Shown piece by piece: positions 24,986 to 33,512 of a DNA stretch of 64,000 bases. Position 1 is the stretch's first letter, and each line of letters opens with the position of its first letter. The DNA lies in contig CAXYYJ010000023.1 of NCBI GenBank assembly GCA_964293475.1, positions 1 to 64,000 of the forward strand. Direction: 5' to 3'. The stretch comes from UBA12170 sp964293475. Its GTDB lineage: Bacteria; Bacteroidota; Bacteroidia; Bacteroidales; UBA12170. Both the position numbers and the translations under genes were made by a program. The notes below the pieces were generated by a model. The model saw nothing but the letters and a program-made list of their open reading frames with translations. It was not told the DNA's origin and searched no databases.

Positions 24986-25013
24986 AAAAAAGGAGTCCCT
25001 TTTGGCAGACTCC
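24984..25013 (-). terminator. terminator of the SPFH-RHH operon
   Basis: On the minus strand GGAGTC pairs with GACTCC (arms 25008-25013 and 24992-24997) with further partial pairing inside, followed by eight T. It lies 12 bases after the ribbon-helix-helix stop. Confidence 0.8.
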
Positions 25014-25025
25014 CTCGTTTAAATA

Positions 25026-25193
25026 CTATTTTTCGTTCTCTTTCTTTTTATATCTGCCCGCCTTTTTTAAGGCTTCGGCAATAATCCATTCCAGTTGACC
25101 ATTGGTGCTGCGAAACTCATCGGCAGCCCATTTTTCTACGGCCAGCATCATGTCTTCATTCAACCGAAGTGCAAAGGCTTTTTTACCCGACAT
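25026..25193 (-). CDS. small Arc/CopG-type ribbon-helix-helix protein
   Basis: A 55-residue protein starting MSGKKAFALRLNEDMMLAVE, with a short beta strand (KAFALRL) followed by two helices (EDMMLAVEKWAADEF; NGQLEWIIAEALKKAG). This is the Arc/MetJ ribbon-helix-helix pattern, so it probably binds DNA as a dimer. The start is preceded by AGGAGGAG, an unusually strong Shine-Dalgarno for this genome. It begins 13 bases after the SPFH gene stop, so the two are cotranscribed. It may repress its own operon (see the direct repeat at 26083-26100). It is too short to appear in standard length-filtered gene calls. Confidence 0.85.
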   Translation of the reverse strand: MSGKKAFALRLNEDMMLAVEKWAADEFRSTNGQLEWIIAEALKKAGRYKKKENEK

Positions 25194-25206
25194 TTATTCT
25201 CCTCCT

Positions 25207-26061
25207 CTATTGATGCAAAGTTCCTGCATTTACTATGGGCGAAGCATCCTTGTCCGAACAAAGGACCACCATTAAATTGCTCACCATGGCTGCTTTTTTG
25301 TCTTCGTCCAAATCTATCACCCCGTTTTCTTTCAACTGCTCTATGGCCATTTTTACCATACTCACGGCGCCTTCAACAATTTTAAAACGTGCCGAAACCA
25401 CAGCAGTAGCCTGCTGACGCTTCAGCATGGCCTGGGCTATTTCCTGGGCATAGGCCAAATGCGAAATCCTGGCTTCTATAACTTCTATTCCGGCTATATC
25501 CAATCTATCTTTCAAGGCGCGTTCGAGCATATCGTTCACCACTTCGCCCCCACCGCGCAAGGTAATTTCGGCCTCTTCGGCTTCAAAATTATCGTAGGGA
25601 TAGTCGCCTGCCAATTGCCGAATGGCGGCCTCACTCTGTATCTCCACAAATTTGATGTAGTCGTCAACATCGAAGGCGGCTCTAAAGGTATCTTTCACCC
25701 TCCACACCAACACAATTCCTATAAGAATGGGATTTCCAACCTTATCGTTCACCTTTATGGGCTCCCGGTCGATATTTCGCGCCCGTAACGACACCTTTTT
25801 CTTGGTGAGAAACGGATTGGCCCAGAAAAACCCATTGGCAACCACGGTTCCTTTATAGGCTCCAAACAGGGTGAGCACCATGCTCTCGTTGGGATTGACC
25901 ACAAACACTCCAGCCAGCAGAAAAATACCGATAACTATGACCGGAATGAGAATAAACAGCTGATAAATAACCAAAAAGGGAAAAGGAGCAATAATCATAA
26001 TAAGCGTAATGAATAGCATGAGATAGCCATTCATGGGGGTAAAGATTTTTTCAGTTTTCAT
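25207..26061 (-). CDS. SPFH/Band 7 membrane protein
   Basis: A 284-residue protein. Two closely spaced hydrophobic stretches occupy residues about 12-60. An SPFH/Band 7 (prohibitin-like) domain spans about 60-235 (NESMVLTLFGAYKGTV; IEVIEARISHLAYAQEIAQAML). The C-terminal tail is helical and acidic/basic (VKMAIEQLKENGVIDLDEDKKA). Such proteins oligomerise on the inner membrane and organise membrane microdomains or protease access. It is followed by a ribbon-helix-helix gene in the same transcript, a pairing seen repeatedly in Bacteroidota as far as I recall. The client process is unknown. Confidence 0.88.
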   Translation of the reverse strand: MKTEKIFTPMNGYLMLFITLIMIIAPFPFLVIYQLFILIPVIVIGIFLLAGVFVVNPNESMVLTLFGAYKGTVVANGFFWANPFLTKKKVSLRARNIDREPIKVNDKVGNPILIGIVLVWRVKDTFRAAFDVDDYIKFVEIQSEAAIRQLAGDYPYDNFEAEEAEITLRGGGEVVNDMLERALKDRLDIAGIEVIEARISHLAYAQEIAQAMLKRQQATAVVSARFKIVEGAVSMVKMAIEQLKENGVIDLDEDKKAAMVSNLMVVLCSDKDASPIVNAGTLHQ

Positions 26062-26082
26062 GGGTTTAAATTTTTAATATTT

Positions 26083-26100
26083 GATATCATTTTAATATCA
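26083..26100. promoter_or_regulatory. tandem ATATCA repeat upstream of the SPFH-RHH operon
   Basis: GATATCA (26083-26089) and AATATCA (26094-26100) are direct repeats whose ATATCA cores are 11 bases, about one helical turn, apart. Ribbon-helix-helix dimers typically bind such tandem half-sites. It lies 22-39 bases upstream of the SPFH start codon. Confidence 0.4.
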
Positions 26101-26259
26101 CAATAATACTACTTTTTTTTGATTGATGTCAAGAAAAAGAAAAAAAAATTTCCTGAACATTTCATTTAGGATGAAGCAACAACGAAAGCAGTCTGCAATA
26201 AAACACCACTTTAAAAAAAAACCCCCAGAAAAAACCCACCGTAGATAACCAAATTTTTC

Positions 26260-26267
26260 TAACTTTA
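26260..26267 (+). promoter_or_regulatory. -7-like box of the Asp-box protein gene
   Basis: TAACTTTA is one base off TAnnTTTG and overlaps the longest in-frame ATG at 26267. This supports the ATG at 26288 as the true start. Confidence 0.35.
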
Positions 26268-26287
26268 TGGCGCCTAATTTCTTACAA

Positions 26288-27571
26288 ATGAAGATTCTTA
26301 TCACAACCCTAATACTCCTTCTTGGGTTTCTCCCTTTTTCATTGGTAGCACAGGATTTTTGGGAGCAATTGCCTTTTCCTGATACAGCCAGAATATGGTG
26401 CTTTGATGTAAATAGCCAGAACGAGATATTTGTGGGTACAGGAGGGGATAACACCCATGGTTGTATTTATAAATCCAGTGATAATGGCCAAAGCTGGTCG
26501 GTTTTTTATGATTTTAATGGGGAATTAGTTTCAAGACTAGGCATATCAGACTCCGATATTATCTATGTTAGCAAAGATGCTCAAAGTTTTGTCTATTCAG
26601 ATAATAATGGAGAGAGTTGGGTGGATATCGAACTTCCTTCCTACGCTCATTTTGGGATAAATGAAATACTATGTTCTGGTAATGATACGGTTTATCTGGC
26701 TTTTTGGGAAGAGGACGGAGGCTTGCTTATCAGAACTACAGATAATGGTGTAAGCTGGGACAGTCTTTTTAGGACTGAAAATCATTCTAGTGAATATATA
26801 GGAGATATTTTGGTGGACAAAAATAATGAAATATACTTGGGCTTGGGTGCTTATTTCCCCAATATGGGTGGTGTTTATAAATCAACAGATTTTGGCCATA
26901 GCTGGGAATTTTTGGGATTATTAAATCACAGTGTTTCCTCTCTTGTTTTAAATAATAACAATGATCTTATTGCAGGTGTAAGAGGTGCTGAAGGAAATAA
27001 TTCAAGTGGAATATACAAGTTGCCACAAGATGAGAATGAATGGAATACTTTGATATCAGGGCCAATGGTTGAAGATTTACTTATTAATGAAATAGGAGAT
27101 ATATATTTTTCAAGTTCCTGGCCGCAGGGTATTGGAATTTCAACAAATAATGGAGATAGCTTTGAATGGATTGCAGATGGATTACAGGATATATCCATTG
27201 AAGAATTATTATTAGATGGAGAAGGTTATATATATGCAAATACACCCGGATTAAGTAATATTTTATTCAGAAGTTCTAATCCAACAGTTGGCTTTAATCT
27301 TTTTGATAAAGATACTTTCAATATTGGAATTAATATTTCTCCCAACCCATGCCAAAATGAGCTTAAAATATCTTTCAATAATAATCCTGTTGGCGACGAA
27401 AAAATTATTGTGAATATTTATTCAATTACGGGGGAGCTTATGCGAAATTTGGCCATCACAACTAACTCCGGCCAATGCAACATTGTCACTGACCAATTAG
27501 AATGCGGCGTTTATTTCCTGCACATCGTTTCGTCGAATAATAACGACATTATAAAGTTTGTAAAAAACTGA
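26288..27571 (+). CDS. secreted Asp-box (BNR-like) repeat protein with T9SS sorting domain
   Basis: A 427-residue exported protein. The signal peptide ends near residue 21 (LVAQ). Repeats of the Asp-box type S-x-D-x-G-x-x-W follow: SSDNGQSW, SDNNGESW, TTDNGVSW, STDFGHSW and a degenerate STNNGDSF. They indicate a beta-propeller of the sialidase/photosystem-assembly-like kind, although no catalytic Arg triad is evident. A type A T9SS sorting domain occupies the last 80 residues (NISPNPCQNELKISF; LECGVYFLHI). The ATG at 26288 places the signal peptide at the N-terminus. Codons are more AT-rich than in neighbouring genes. Function unknown, probably a surface-attached or released protein. Confidence 0.78.
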   Translation: MKILITTLILLLGFLPFSLVAQDFWEQLPFPDTARIWCFDVNSQNEIFVGTGGDNTHGCIYKSSDNGQSWSVFYDFNGELVSRLGISDSDIIYVSKDAQSFVYSDNNGESWVDIELPSYAHFGINEILCSGNDTVYLAFWEEDGGLLIRTTDNGVSWDSLFRTENHSSEYIGDILVDKNNEIYLGLGAYFPNMGGVYKSTDFGHSWEFLGLLNHSVSSLVLNNNNDLIAGVRGAEGNNSSGIYKLPQDENEWNTLISGPMVEDLLINEIGDIYFSSSWPQGIGISTNNGDSFEWIADGLQDISIEELLLDGEGYIYANTPGLSNILFRSSNPTVGFNLFDKDTFNIGINISPNPCQNELKISFNNNPVGDEKIIVNIYSITGELMRNLAITTNSGQCNIVTDQLECGVYFLHIVSSNNNDIIKFVKN

Positions 27572-27768
27572 TAAACATCCCTCAGCTCACCTTTTTCGTT
27601 CTTAAAAAACAAAAGTATTGGGGTTTATTCCTGCTCCATTCATGCTACTACCCACGCCATCCAAATTCTTGAAAATTTGTTAAAACAAGTTTCTTTGCGT
27701 AAGTTTTAGTTTATTTGTCCGTTCTGAGGTATTAAATTCGTATTGCAAAGAATCTAAAACCACAAACT

Positions 27769-28713
27769 ATGAGAACTTTCATTTTATTAATCAGCTTTTT
27801 ACTTTCAACCATGATATCGAACGGTCAAAATAATTCGGGGGATTCCCCAAACAAAAAACTCTCGCCCGAAGAGGAAAGAGTCATTATTCACAAAGGTACC
27901 GAAAGGCCTTTCACCGGAAAGTATTACCAGTTTACCGACGATGGCATATACACCTGCAAACAATGTGGCGCCGAACTCTATCGCTCCTCCGATAAATTCG
28001 ATGCCCACTGCGGCTGGCCCAGTTTCGACGATGAAATTGCCGGCGCCGTAAAACAAACCACCGATGCCGATGGCCACCGCACCGAAATCACCTGCGCCAA
28101 ATGTGGCGGTCACCTGGGGCATGTTTTTGTGGGCGAAGGCTTTACCGATAAAAACACCCGCCATTGCGTCAATTCAATCTCCCTCGATTTCAAACCGCTA
28201 ATTCAAGTTCAAAACCTACCTAAACAATCAAAAATGGAAACAGCATATTTTGCCTCCGGATGCTTCTGGGGAACTCAATACCATTTCGAGAAAAAATCAG
28301 GAGTCATCAGCACCGAAGTGGGCTATATGGGCGGACATGTGGAAAACCCAGGCTACGAACAGGTGTGTACCGGTAAAACAGGCCATGCCGAAACCCTGAA
28401 AGTGATTTTCGACCCCCAAAAAACAAGCTTCGAAGACCTGGCCAAACTCTATTTTGAAACCCACGACCCGGGCGAGCTCAACCGTCAGGGCCCCGATATA
28501 GGAACACAATATCGGTCAGCAGTTTTCTATACCACCGAAGCCCAAAAGGAAACCACCGAAAAACTCATCAAAATCCTCCGCGAAAAAGGCCATAAAGTGG
28601 TTACCGAAGTGGTGAAAGCCCCCGAATTCTATGGCGCCGAAGGTTACCATCAGCATTATTACAGCAAAAAGGGCGGCTCTCCCTACTGCCATATTTATCG
28701 TAAGAAATTCTAA
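27769..28713 (+). CDS. msrBA: exported MsrB-MsrA fusion (peptide-methionine sulfoxide reductase)
   Basis: A 314-residue bifunctional enzyme. The signal peptide is residues 1-20 (ISNGQ), so it works in the periplasm or envelope. The MsrB (SelR) domain spans about 30-142: zinc ligands Cys63, Cys66, Cys109 and Cys112, and catalytic Cys133 in RHCVNS. The MsrA domain spans about 157-314, with catalytic Cys165 in GCFWGTQYHFE and HDPGELNRQGPDIGTQYRS. The two domains reduce the R and S epimers of methionine sulfoxide in damaged proteins. The domain order B-A is shared with other Bacteroidota. No dedicated electron donor gene is adjacent. Confidence 0.94.
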   Translation: MRTFILLISFLLSTMISNGQNNSGDSPNKKLSPEEERVIIHKGTERPFTGKYYQFTDDGIYTCKQCGAELYRSSDKFDAHCGWPSFDDEIAGAVKQTTDADGHRTEITCAKCGGHLGHVFVGEGFTDKNTRHCVNSISLDFKPLIQVQNLPKQSKMETAYFASGCFWGTQYHFEKKSGVISTEVGYMGGHVENPGYEQVCTGKTGHAETLKVIFDPQKTSFEDLAKLYFETHDPGELNRQGPDIGTQYRSAVFYTTEAQKETTEKLIKILREKGHKVVTEVVKAPEFYGAEGYHQHYYSKKGGSPYCHIYRKKF

Positions 28714-28866
28714 AAAAGGTAATTTCCAGTAAGAGAAAAAGAATTTTTCGGATTGATAAAAACAACGACCCGAAATAGTTCCGGCACCGCCATTTAGAAA
28801 AATCATAAATAACGCCCTCTTTAACAAAAGAATATGGCATTTATCCCCGCCATAAGGATAGATGTT

Positions 28867-28874
28867 TATATTTG
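28867..28874 (+). promoter_or_regulatory. -7 box of the RlmL-like gene
   Basis: TATATTTG fits TAnnTTTG, with TTTA at the -33 position. It lies downstream of the in-frame ATG at 28834, which therefore would not be transcribed from it, and 16 bases before the TTG at 28891. Confidence 0.5.
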
Positions 28875-28890
28875 CATAAAAATTAAAGCT

Positions 28891-30060
28891 TTGCAAGAAA
28901 CACAACCATTTGTAGCCAAAACCTTTGCCGGACTGGAAGGCATTTTGGCTCAGGAACTCCAATCCCTTGGCGCCACCGATGTACAGGAAACTCATAGGGC
29001 TGTTACCTTCAACGGAACCAAAGAAACCATGTACAAAGCCAACTATCAGGCCCGTACTGCCATCAGAATCTTAAAACCCATTTCCGAATTTCCAGCAGCC
29101 AACGAAACCGAACTCTACCGCGAAATCAGCAAAATAAACTGGTCGCAATATTTAGACCTGAAAAAAACTTTTGCCATCGATGCCTCCGTGAGCGACAGCA
29201 AAATGACCCACTCCAAATATGTGGCTCTAAAAGCCAAAGACGCCATAGTGGATCAGTTTTCGCGCAAAATGGGCGACCGCCCCAATGTGGATACCGATTT
29301 CCCCGATTTGCGAATCAACCTGTTTCTGCACAACGACCATTGTGTCATGAGTTTCGACAGCTCTTCCATCTCGCTGCACAAAAGAGGCTACCGCAAAGAA
29401 ACCGGCGAAGCCCCCCTCAACGAAGTGCTGGCCGCCGGAATGATTCTGCTGAGTGGCTGGGATAAAAAATCGAATTTTGTGGATCCCATGTGCGGCTCCG
29501 GAACCTTGCTCATCGAAGCGGCCCTTATTGCCAACGGAATTCCCTGCGGCTACTACCGCGAGTTTTATGGCTTTAAAAAATGGCCCGATTTCGACAAAGA
29601 CCTCTGGGAAAAAGTGAAAACCGAAGCTTTCTCCGAACAGGACGAATTTGAATATGAAATCGTGGGCAACGAGTGGTCAAAAGAAATGGTGGAAAAAGCC
29701 ATCAGAAATATCAATCACGCCAAATTACATCACGATATTCAGCTGGTTCACGGCGATATCCGCAACTTTATACCCCCCGATGGCCCTGGTACAGTGGTGG
29801 TTAACCCACCCTACGGTGAGCGTTTGCAAACCAAGGATATTGTGGGACTCTATGCCAAAATGGGCGACAGCTTCAAACAGAATTTCCCCGGCTACAATGC
29901 CTGGGTCATCTCATCAGATATTGAAGCACTCAAACGACTTGGACTTCATGCCACACGCAAAATTGAGCTGTGGAACGGCCCGCTGCTCTGCAAATTCGAG
30001 AAATTTGAACTCTATAAAGGCAGCAAAAAAAGCAATTATCAGGAACTGGATCAGCAATAA
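28891..30060 (+). CDS. THUMP-domain 23S rRNA guanine-N2-methyltransferase, RlmL N-terminal-like
   Basis: A 389-residue RNA methyltransferase. An N-terminal ferredoxin-like/THUMP region spans about 1-155 (FVAKTFAGLEGILAQELQSL). The C-terminal Rossmann methyltransferase domain has the FVDPMCGSGTLLIEAALIA S-adenosylmethionine loop (about 192-210) and the catalytic NPPYGERL motif. It corresponds to the RlmL half of E. coli RlmKL, which makes m2G2445 in 23S rRNA. The start TTG at 28891 is preferred because a -7 box lies between it and the ATG at 28834, and homologues begin shortly before the VAKTFAGLE word. The ATG start remains possible. Confidence 0.88.
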   Translation: MQETQPFVAKTFAGLEGILAQELQSLGATDVQETHRAVTFNGTKETMYKANYQARTAIRILKPISEFPAANETELYREISKINWSQYLDLKKTFAIDASVSDSKMTHSKYVALKAKDAIVDQFSRKMGDRPNVDTDFPDLRINLFLHNDHCVMSFDSSSISLHKRGYRKETGEAPLNEVLAAGMILLSGWDKKSNFVDPMCGSGTLLIEAALIANGIPCGYYREFYGFKKWPDFDKDLWEKVKTEAFSEQDEFEYEIVGNEWSKEMVEKAIRNINHAKLHHDIQLVHGDIRNFIPPDGPGTVVVNPPYGERLQTKDIVGLYAKMGDSFKQNFPGYNAWVISSDIEALKRLGLHATRKIELWNGPLLCKFEKFELYKGSKKSNYQELDQQ

Positions 30061-30138
30061 AAATCAAAACTGTTTTTTTTGCTACTAATTGCTAAATTCG
30101 CTACTTTTAGATTACCCTGCTAATTTTCTGGTTTTTGC

Positions 30139-32457
30139 ATGAAAACGATTTATGTTATTTTGGTATTTCTGCTGATGGCTGCTGCATTCTCCTCGTGCAG
30201 CCTGAGCAAAAGCATTGAATCCAATCAACATATTGTTGCCAAAAACTCCATTAAAATAGATGGGAACGAACCCCTCACCAAGGTTGAGATTGAAGAATAC
30301 ATCGTTCAGCCCAAAACCCCTAAAGCCTTCGCATTCTTCTACAGCAATTTGTACATCTACAAAAAGTTCTCTCAAAAAAAAGACAACCTGTTCAACCGGT
30401 GGATTTTAAAGGTTTTTGGCGACAAACCTGTTATCTATAACCCCGCCGAGCGCAATCAGTCCATGCGCGATATAAAAACTTATCTGGGCAATCTGGGCTA
30501 TTTTAACGCTCAGGTAACTTCGGAACTCGAATACAAACCCTTGAAAGTTAATATTACCTATAAAATTATTCCGGGGAAGCCCTATCTGGTGCAGAAAAAC
30601 AAATGGGCTATTACCGATACAGCCCTCACCCACTCCAACGTTGAAAATGGAAGCCTCATAAAAACCGGCGACAAATTCAATATTTACAAGCTGGAGGACG
30701 AACGTGACCGCATTACCGAAGTTTTAAGAAACAATGGTTTCTACGAGTTCAATGCTGAGTATGTGAGCTTTGCAGTGGATAGCGCCCTTCAAAACCATGC
30801 GGTGAATTTAACCACCCAAATAAACTCCAAAAACTCAGAAAATCCCGCTGTCCAAAACGAATCTTTCAGGAAGTACCTTATCAACAAGGTTTTTATCTAC
30901 ACCAACTACGAAATCGACAATCTGCTCCCACAGCCCTACGATACCTTGGTTCTGGATATGGGTCTGCGGAAAAATGTCACATCCAACGGCATCTATCACT
31001 TCCTCTACAAAAACAAAATGCGCCTGAACCCAGGAACCATTGCCCAGTCTGTTTTTATTGAACCCGACGAAAACTTCAACAACCGCGACCTTTCCGAAAC
31101 CTACCAAAAACTTAACAGGATTCCATTGCTGAAATACATCGACATCAGCTATAAACTTACCTACGATAGCCTGGCCGACAAACTCGATGCTCATATAAAA
31201 TTATTCAGAAGCAGAGCTCAGTTTTACAGCATAGAAACCGATGGAACCCACTCGAGCGGCGATTTGGGAATCAGACTGGGGCTCAATTATGGAAACAAAA
31301 ATATATTTAAAGGGGGCGAATTGCTCAATGTGAGAATCTCTGCTGCCATGGAAAACAGGCAATATACAGGCTACGAAGAAACCCGCAAATTATTGTATTT
31401 CAATACCATAGAATATGGAGTTCAATTGAGCCTTTTTAGTCCAAGCTTTATTGTTCCGCTCAAACAAAGCCGTTTCCCCAAATATTTTAAACCCCAGACC
31501 TATATCCGGTTTGGATATAATTATCAGCTCAGACCTTCCTACGAGCGCCATCTGAGTAATTTTAATTTTGGCTACGAGTGGAGACAGCAAAAATCTATCT
31601 TTCACCGACTAAATGTGCTCGATATCAGCGTAATAAAAATATTTCCATCGGAGAAATTTCAGGCATATCTCGACTCCATCACCAACCTTCGCTATAAGGA
31701 TCAATATCAGGATCACTTTATTGCTGCCGTTAAGTACGACTTTGTTTACAATACCCAGGAATTCGAAAAACACGAAAGTTTTCTTTACATCAATGCCCGG
31801 ATAGAAGCTGCGGGAAATCTTTCCTACGGCTTGTCGAACCTGTTTAAAGCCACCAAAACCAACGACTATTACACCATGTTCGGCATTCGCTATGCCCAAT
31901 ATTTGCGCATGGAAGTCGATTACAGGCAGTTCATTGCCCTGACCAACAATCAGGGATTTATTTACAGGCTCAATATGGGCTGGGCCATTCCCTACGGAAA
32001 CAGTCTGGCCATGCCTTTCGAAAAGGGATTTTACGGGGGTGGCTCCAATGGTATGCGGGGATGGGCCTACCGCGATTTGGGTCCCGGAACCTACAACAAT
32101 GCTTTGGGGAAAGAGTACGATAAAACCGGCGAAATAAAACTCGAAGCCAATATCGAATATCGTTTCCCGTTGTATCGCTATCTCAAAGGTGCCGCCTTTT
32201 TGGATATGGGAAATATTTGGCTTCAGCATGAAAGCGAAACATTCCCCGGCGGCAAATTCAATTGGGACAGCTTCTACCGTCAGTTTGCCCTGGATGGCGG
32301 ATTGGGATTTCGCCTCGATTTCGATTTCTTTATTCTCCGGGTTGATGGCGCTTTAAAAATTCAGGACCCGTCGCAAACCACAGGAAACCGCTTTGTTTTA
32401 CCCAAATCGCAAATCAAAGACATATACTGGAGCTTTGGTATTGGCTATCCGTTCTAA
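30139..32457 (+). CDS. tamL: TamL-type outer-membrane lipoprotein (BamA/TamA superfamily)
   Basis: A 772-residue Omp85-family protein with a lipoprotein signal (FSSC, Cys20). POTRA-like repeats span about 35-390 (YLGNLGYFNAQVTSELEY; VLRNNGFYEFNAEYV). A 16-strand surface-antigen barrel spans about 400-772, with FYGGGSNGMRGWAYRDLGPG matching the conserved G-x-RG motif of strand/loop 6 (VRGY/F in BamA). It ends in aromatic IGYPF. A lipidated TamA homologue is characteristic of Bacteroidota (TamL), where it works with TamB in envelope assembly. No tamB lies next to it here. Confidence 0.85.
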   Translation: MKTIYVILVFLLMAAAFSSCSLSKSIESNQHIVAKNSIKIDGNEPLTKVEIEEYIVQPKTPKAFAFFYSNLYIYKKFSQKKDNLFNRWILKVFGDKPVIYNPAERNQSMRDIKTYLGNLGYFNAQVTSELEYKPLKVNITYKIIPGKPYLVQKNKWAITDTALTHSNVENGSLIKTGDKFNIYKLEDERDRITEVLRNNGFYEFNAEYVSFAVDSALQNHAVNLTTQINSKNSENPAVQNESFRKYLINKVFIYTNYEIDNLLPQPYDTLVLDMGLRKNVTSNGIYHFLYKNKMRLNPGTIAQSVFIEPDENFNNRDLSETYQKLNRIPLLKYIDISYKLTYDSLADKLDAHIKLFRSRAQFYSIETDGTHSSGDLGIRLGLNYGNKNIFKGGELLNVRISAAMENRQYTGYEETRKLLYFNTIEYGVQLSLFSPSFIVPLKQSRFPKYFKPQTYIRFGYNYQLRPSYERHLSNFNFGYEWRQQKSIFHRLNVLDISVIKIFPSEKFQAYLDSITNLRYKDQYQDHFIAAVKYDFVYNTQEFEKHESFLYINARIEAAGNLSYGLSNLFKATKTNDYYTMFGIRYAQYLRMEVDYRQFIALTNNQGFIYRLNMGWAIPYGNSLAMPFEKGFYGGGSNGMRGWAYRDLGPGTYNNALGKEYDKTGEIKLEANIEYRFPLYRYLKGAAFLDMGNIWLQHESETFPGGKFNWDSFYRQFALDGGLGFRLDFDFFILRVDGALKIQDPSQTTGNRFVLPKSQIKDIYWSFGIGYPF

Positions 32458-32491
32458 TTAACTATTTTTGGCCACTGACGGCGGCGGAAAA

Positions 32492-32523
32492 TTTGTAATA
32501 TCCAACTGTCCATTGTAATTTTG
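32492..32523 (+). promoter_or_regulatory. promoter of the unknown lipoprotein gene
   Basis: TTTG (32492-32495), a 20-base spacer and TAATTTTG (32516-32523) match the -33/-7 consensus. The predicted leader to the ATG at 32549 is about 20 bases. Confidence 0.65.
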
Positions 32524-32548
32524 ACTACCGAAACAAAACATATTTTGA

Positions 32549-33367
32549 ATGAGACTTAAACTCATATTTTTAGGATTTCTATGGGTCGCATTTGGGTTAA
32601 CTTCGTGCACACTGGAGCGTGAGTTGGCAATGCAATACATTGAAAAAGAAGCCCCCAAAACCAATCTCATGGTCGTTCCGCCCGACATTCTATTCATGTT
32701 CAGCGATAAAGCACTGATTGACGGGGACTTTAAAAACAAGGATTCTGCTCTGTTTTATCAAAGCAAATTTCTGCAATATGTTTCGGATAGTATTTTTTTA
32801 GAGACCTATTTTTCCGCCTTTGCTCAACAAACAGCCATCAACGGAGTCAATCTTTTCTTCCCCGATCAGCTCAGCGATTTTATTTCGCAGCAAAACCAAT
32901 CGTATATAGTGCGGTTTGCCCAAATGGAGCTTTTGGAAGACACCACCACCTTTGTTGTGGAAGAAAGCTCGGGCTATCTCAAATCTTTCAGAAAAATTCC
33001 CTACGAAATGGTTTCGCTGGGCTGTTGGTTCGAAATTTCCATGAAAGACTCCGCCAGCTATTTTACCTATTTCGACGAGCAATTTGTTAACGATCAGATT
33101 CTGGGCCACTATCGCGAAGACTCCTGGAATAATATCACCGAATTTGTTTACACCCTCGACGAAATGGACCTGGACGACCTCTATCTTTTTGCCGAATATG
33201 CCGGAAAAACCCACGCCTCGTACATTTTCGATTTAATGCTCAATACCTATATCTGGAACCAATTGCCCGCTGAACGCAAAAATGGTTTTATCTATCTGCA
33301 CTATAATGCAGCTTACAGAACTATTGAAATCGCCAAGGAAGCGCTCACCATGCTTAAGAATAAATAA
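32549..33367 (+). CDS. lipoprotein of unknown function
   Basis: A 272-residue protein with a lipoprotein signal: hydrophobic stretch, then LTSC (Cys20). The mature part is acidic and rich in Phe/Tyr/Asp, with no motif I recognise. It has an alpha/beta look (FFPDQLSDFISQQNQSYIVR; VYTLDEMDLDDLYLFAEYAG) and one long C-terminal helix. It has its own promoter, so it is not strictly part of the tamL unit, although the gap is only 91 bases. Probably anchored in the outer membrane. No function is proposed. Confidence 0.75.
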   Translation: MRLKLIFLGFLWVAFGLTSCTLERELAMQYIEKEAPKTNLMVVPPDILFMFSDKALIDGDFKNKDSALFYQSKFLQYVSDSIFLETYFSAFAQQTAINGVNLFFPDQLSDFISQQNQSYIVRFAQMELLEDTTTFVVEESSGYLKSFRKIPYEMVSLGCWFEISMKDSASYFTYFDEQFVNDQILGHYREDSWNNITEFVYTLDEMDLDDLYLFAEYAGKTHASYIFDLMLNTYIWNQLPAERKNGFIYLHYNAAYRTIEIAKEALTMLKNK

Positions 33368-33483
33368 TTTCGATGTTACAACCTGTAATTTCTCCAAAAA
33401 ATAGCCCAATTCTACAACTTCTACCCTCTGCAATTTAGACTCATTTTGAAATAAATATAGGGCTTAATTACCTCAAAAAACCG

Positions 33484-33491
33484 TACTTTTG
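33484..33491 (+). promoter_or_regulatory. -7 box of the dihydroorotate-dehydrogenase-like gene
   Basis: TACTTTTG fits TAnnTTTG and overlaps the longest in-frame start (TTG at 33489). This fixes the start at the ATG 33513, about 22 bases downstream. Confidence 0.55.
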
Positions 33492-33512
33492 CAGCCATCA
33501 AAATCTAAAAAA

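Noticed and set aside
27572..27768. Possible small RNA or promoter before msrBA
   Set aside because: TTTG words occur, but no TAnnTTTG at the right spacing and no hairpin or terminator could be supported.
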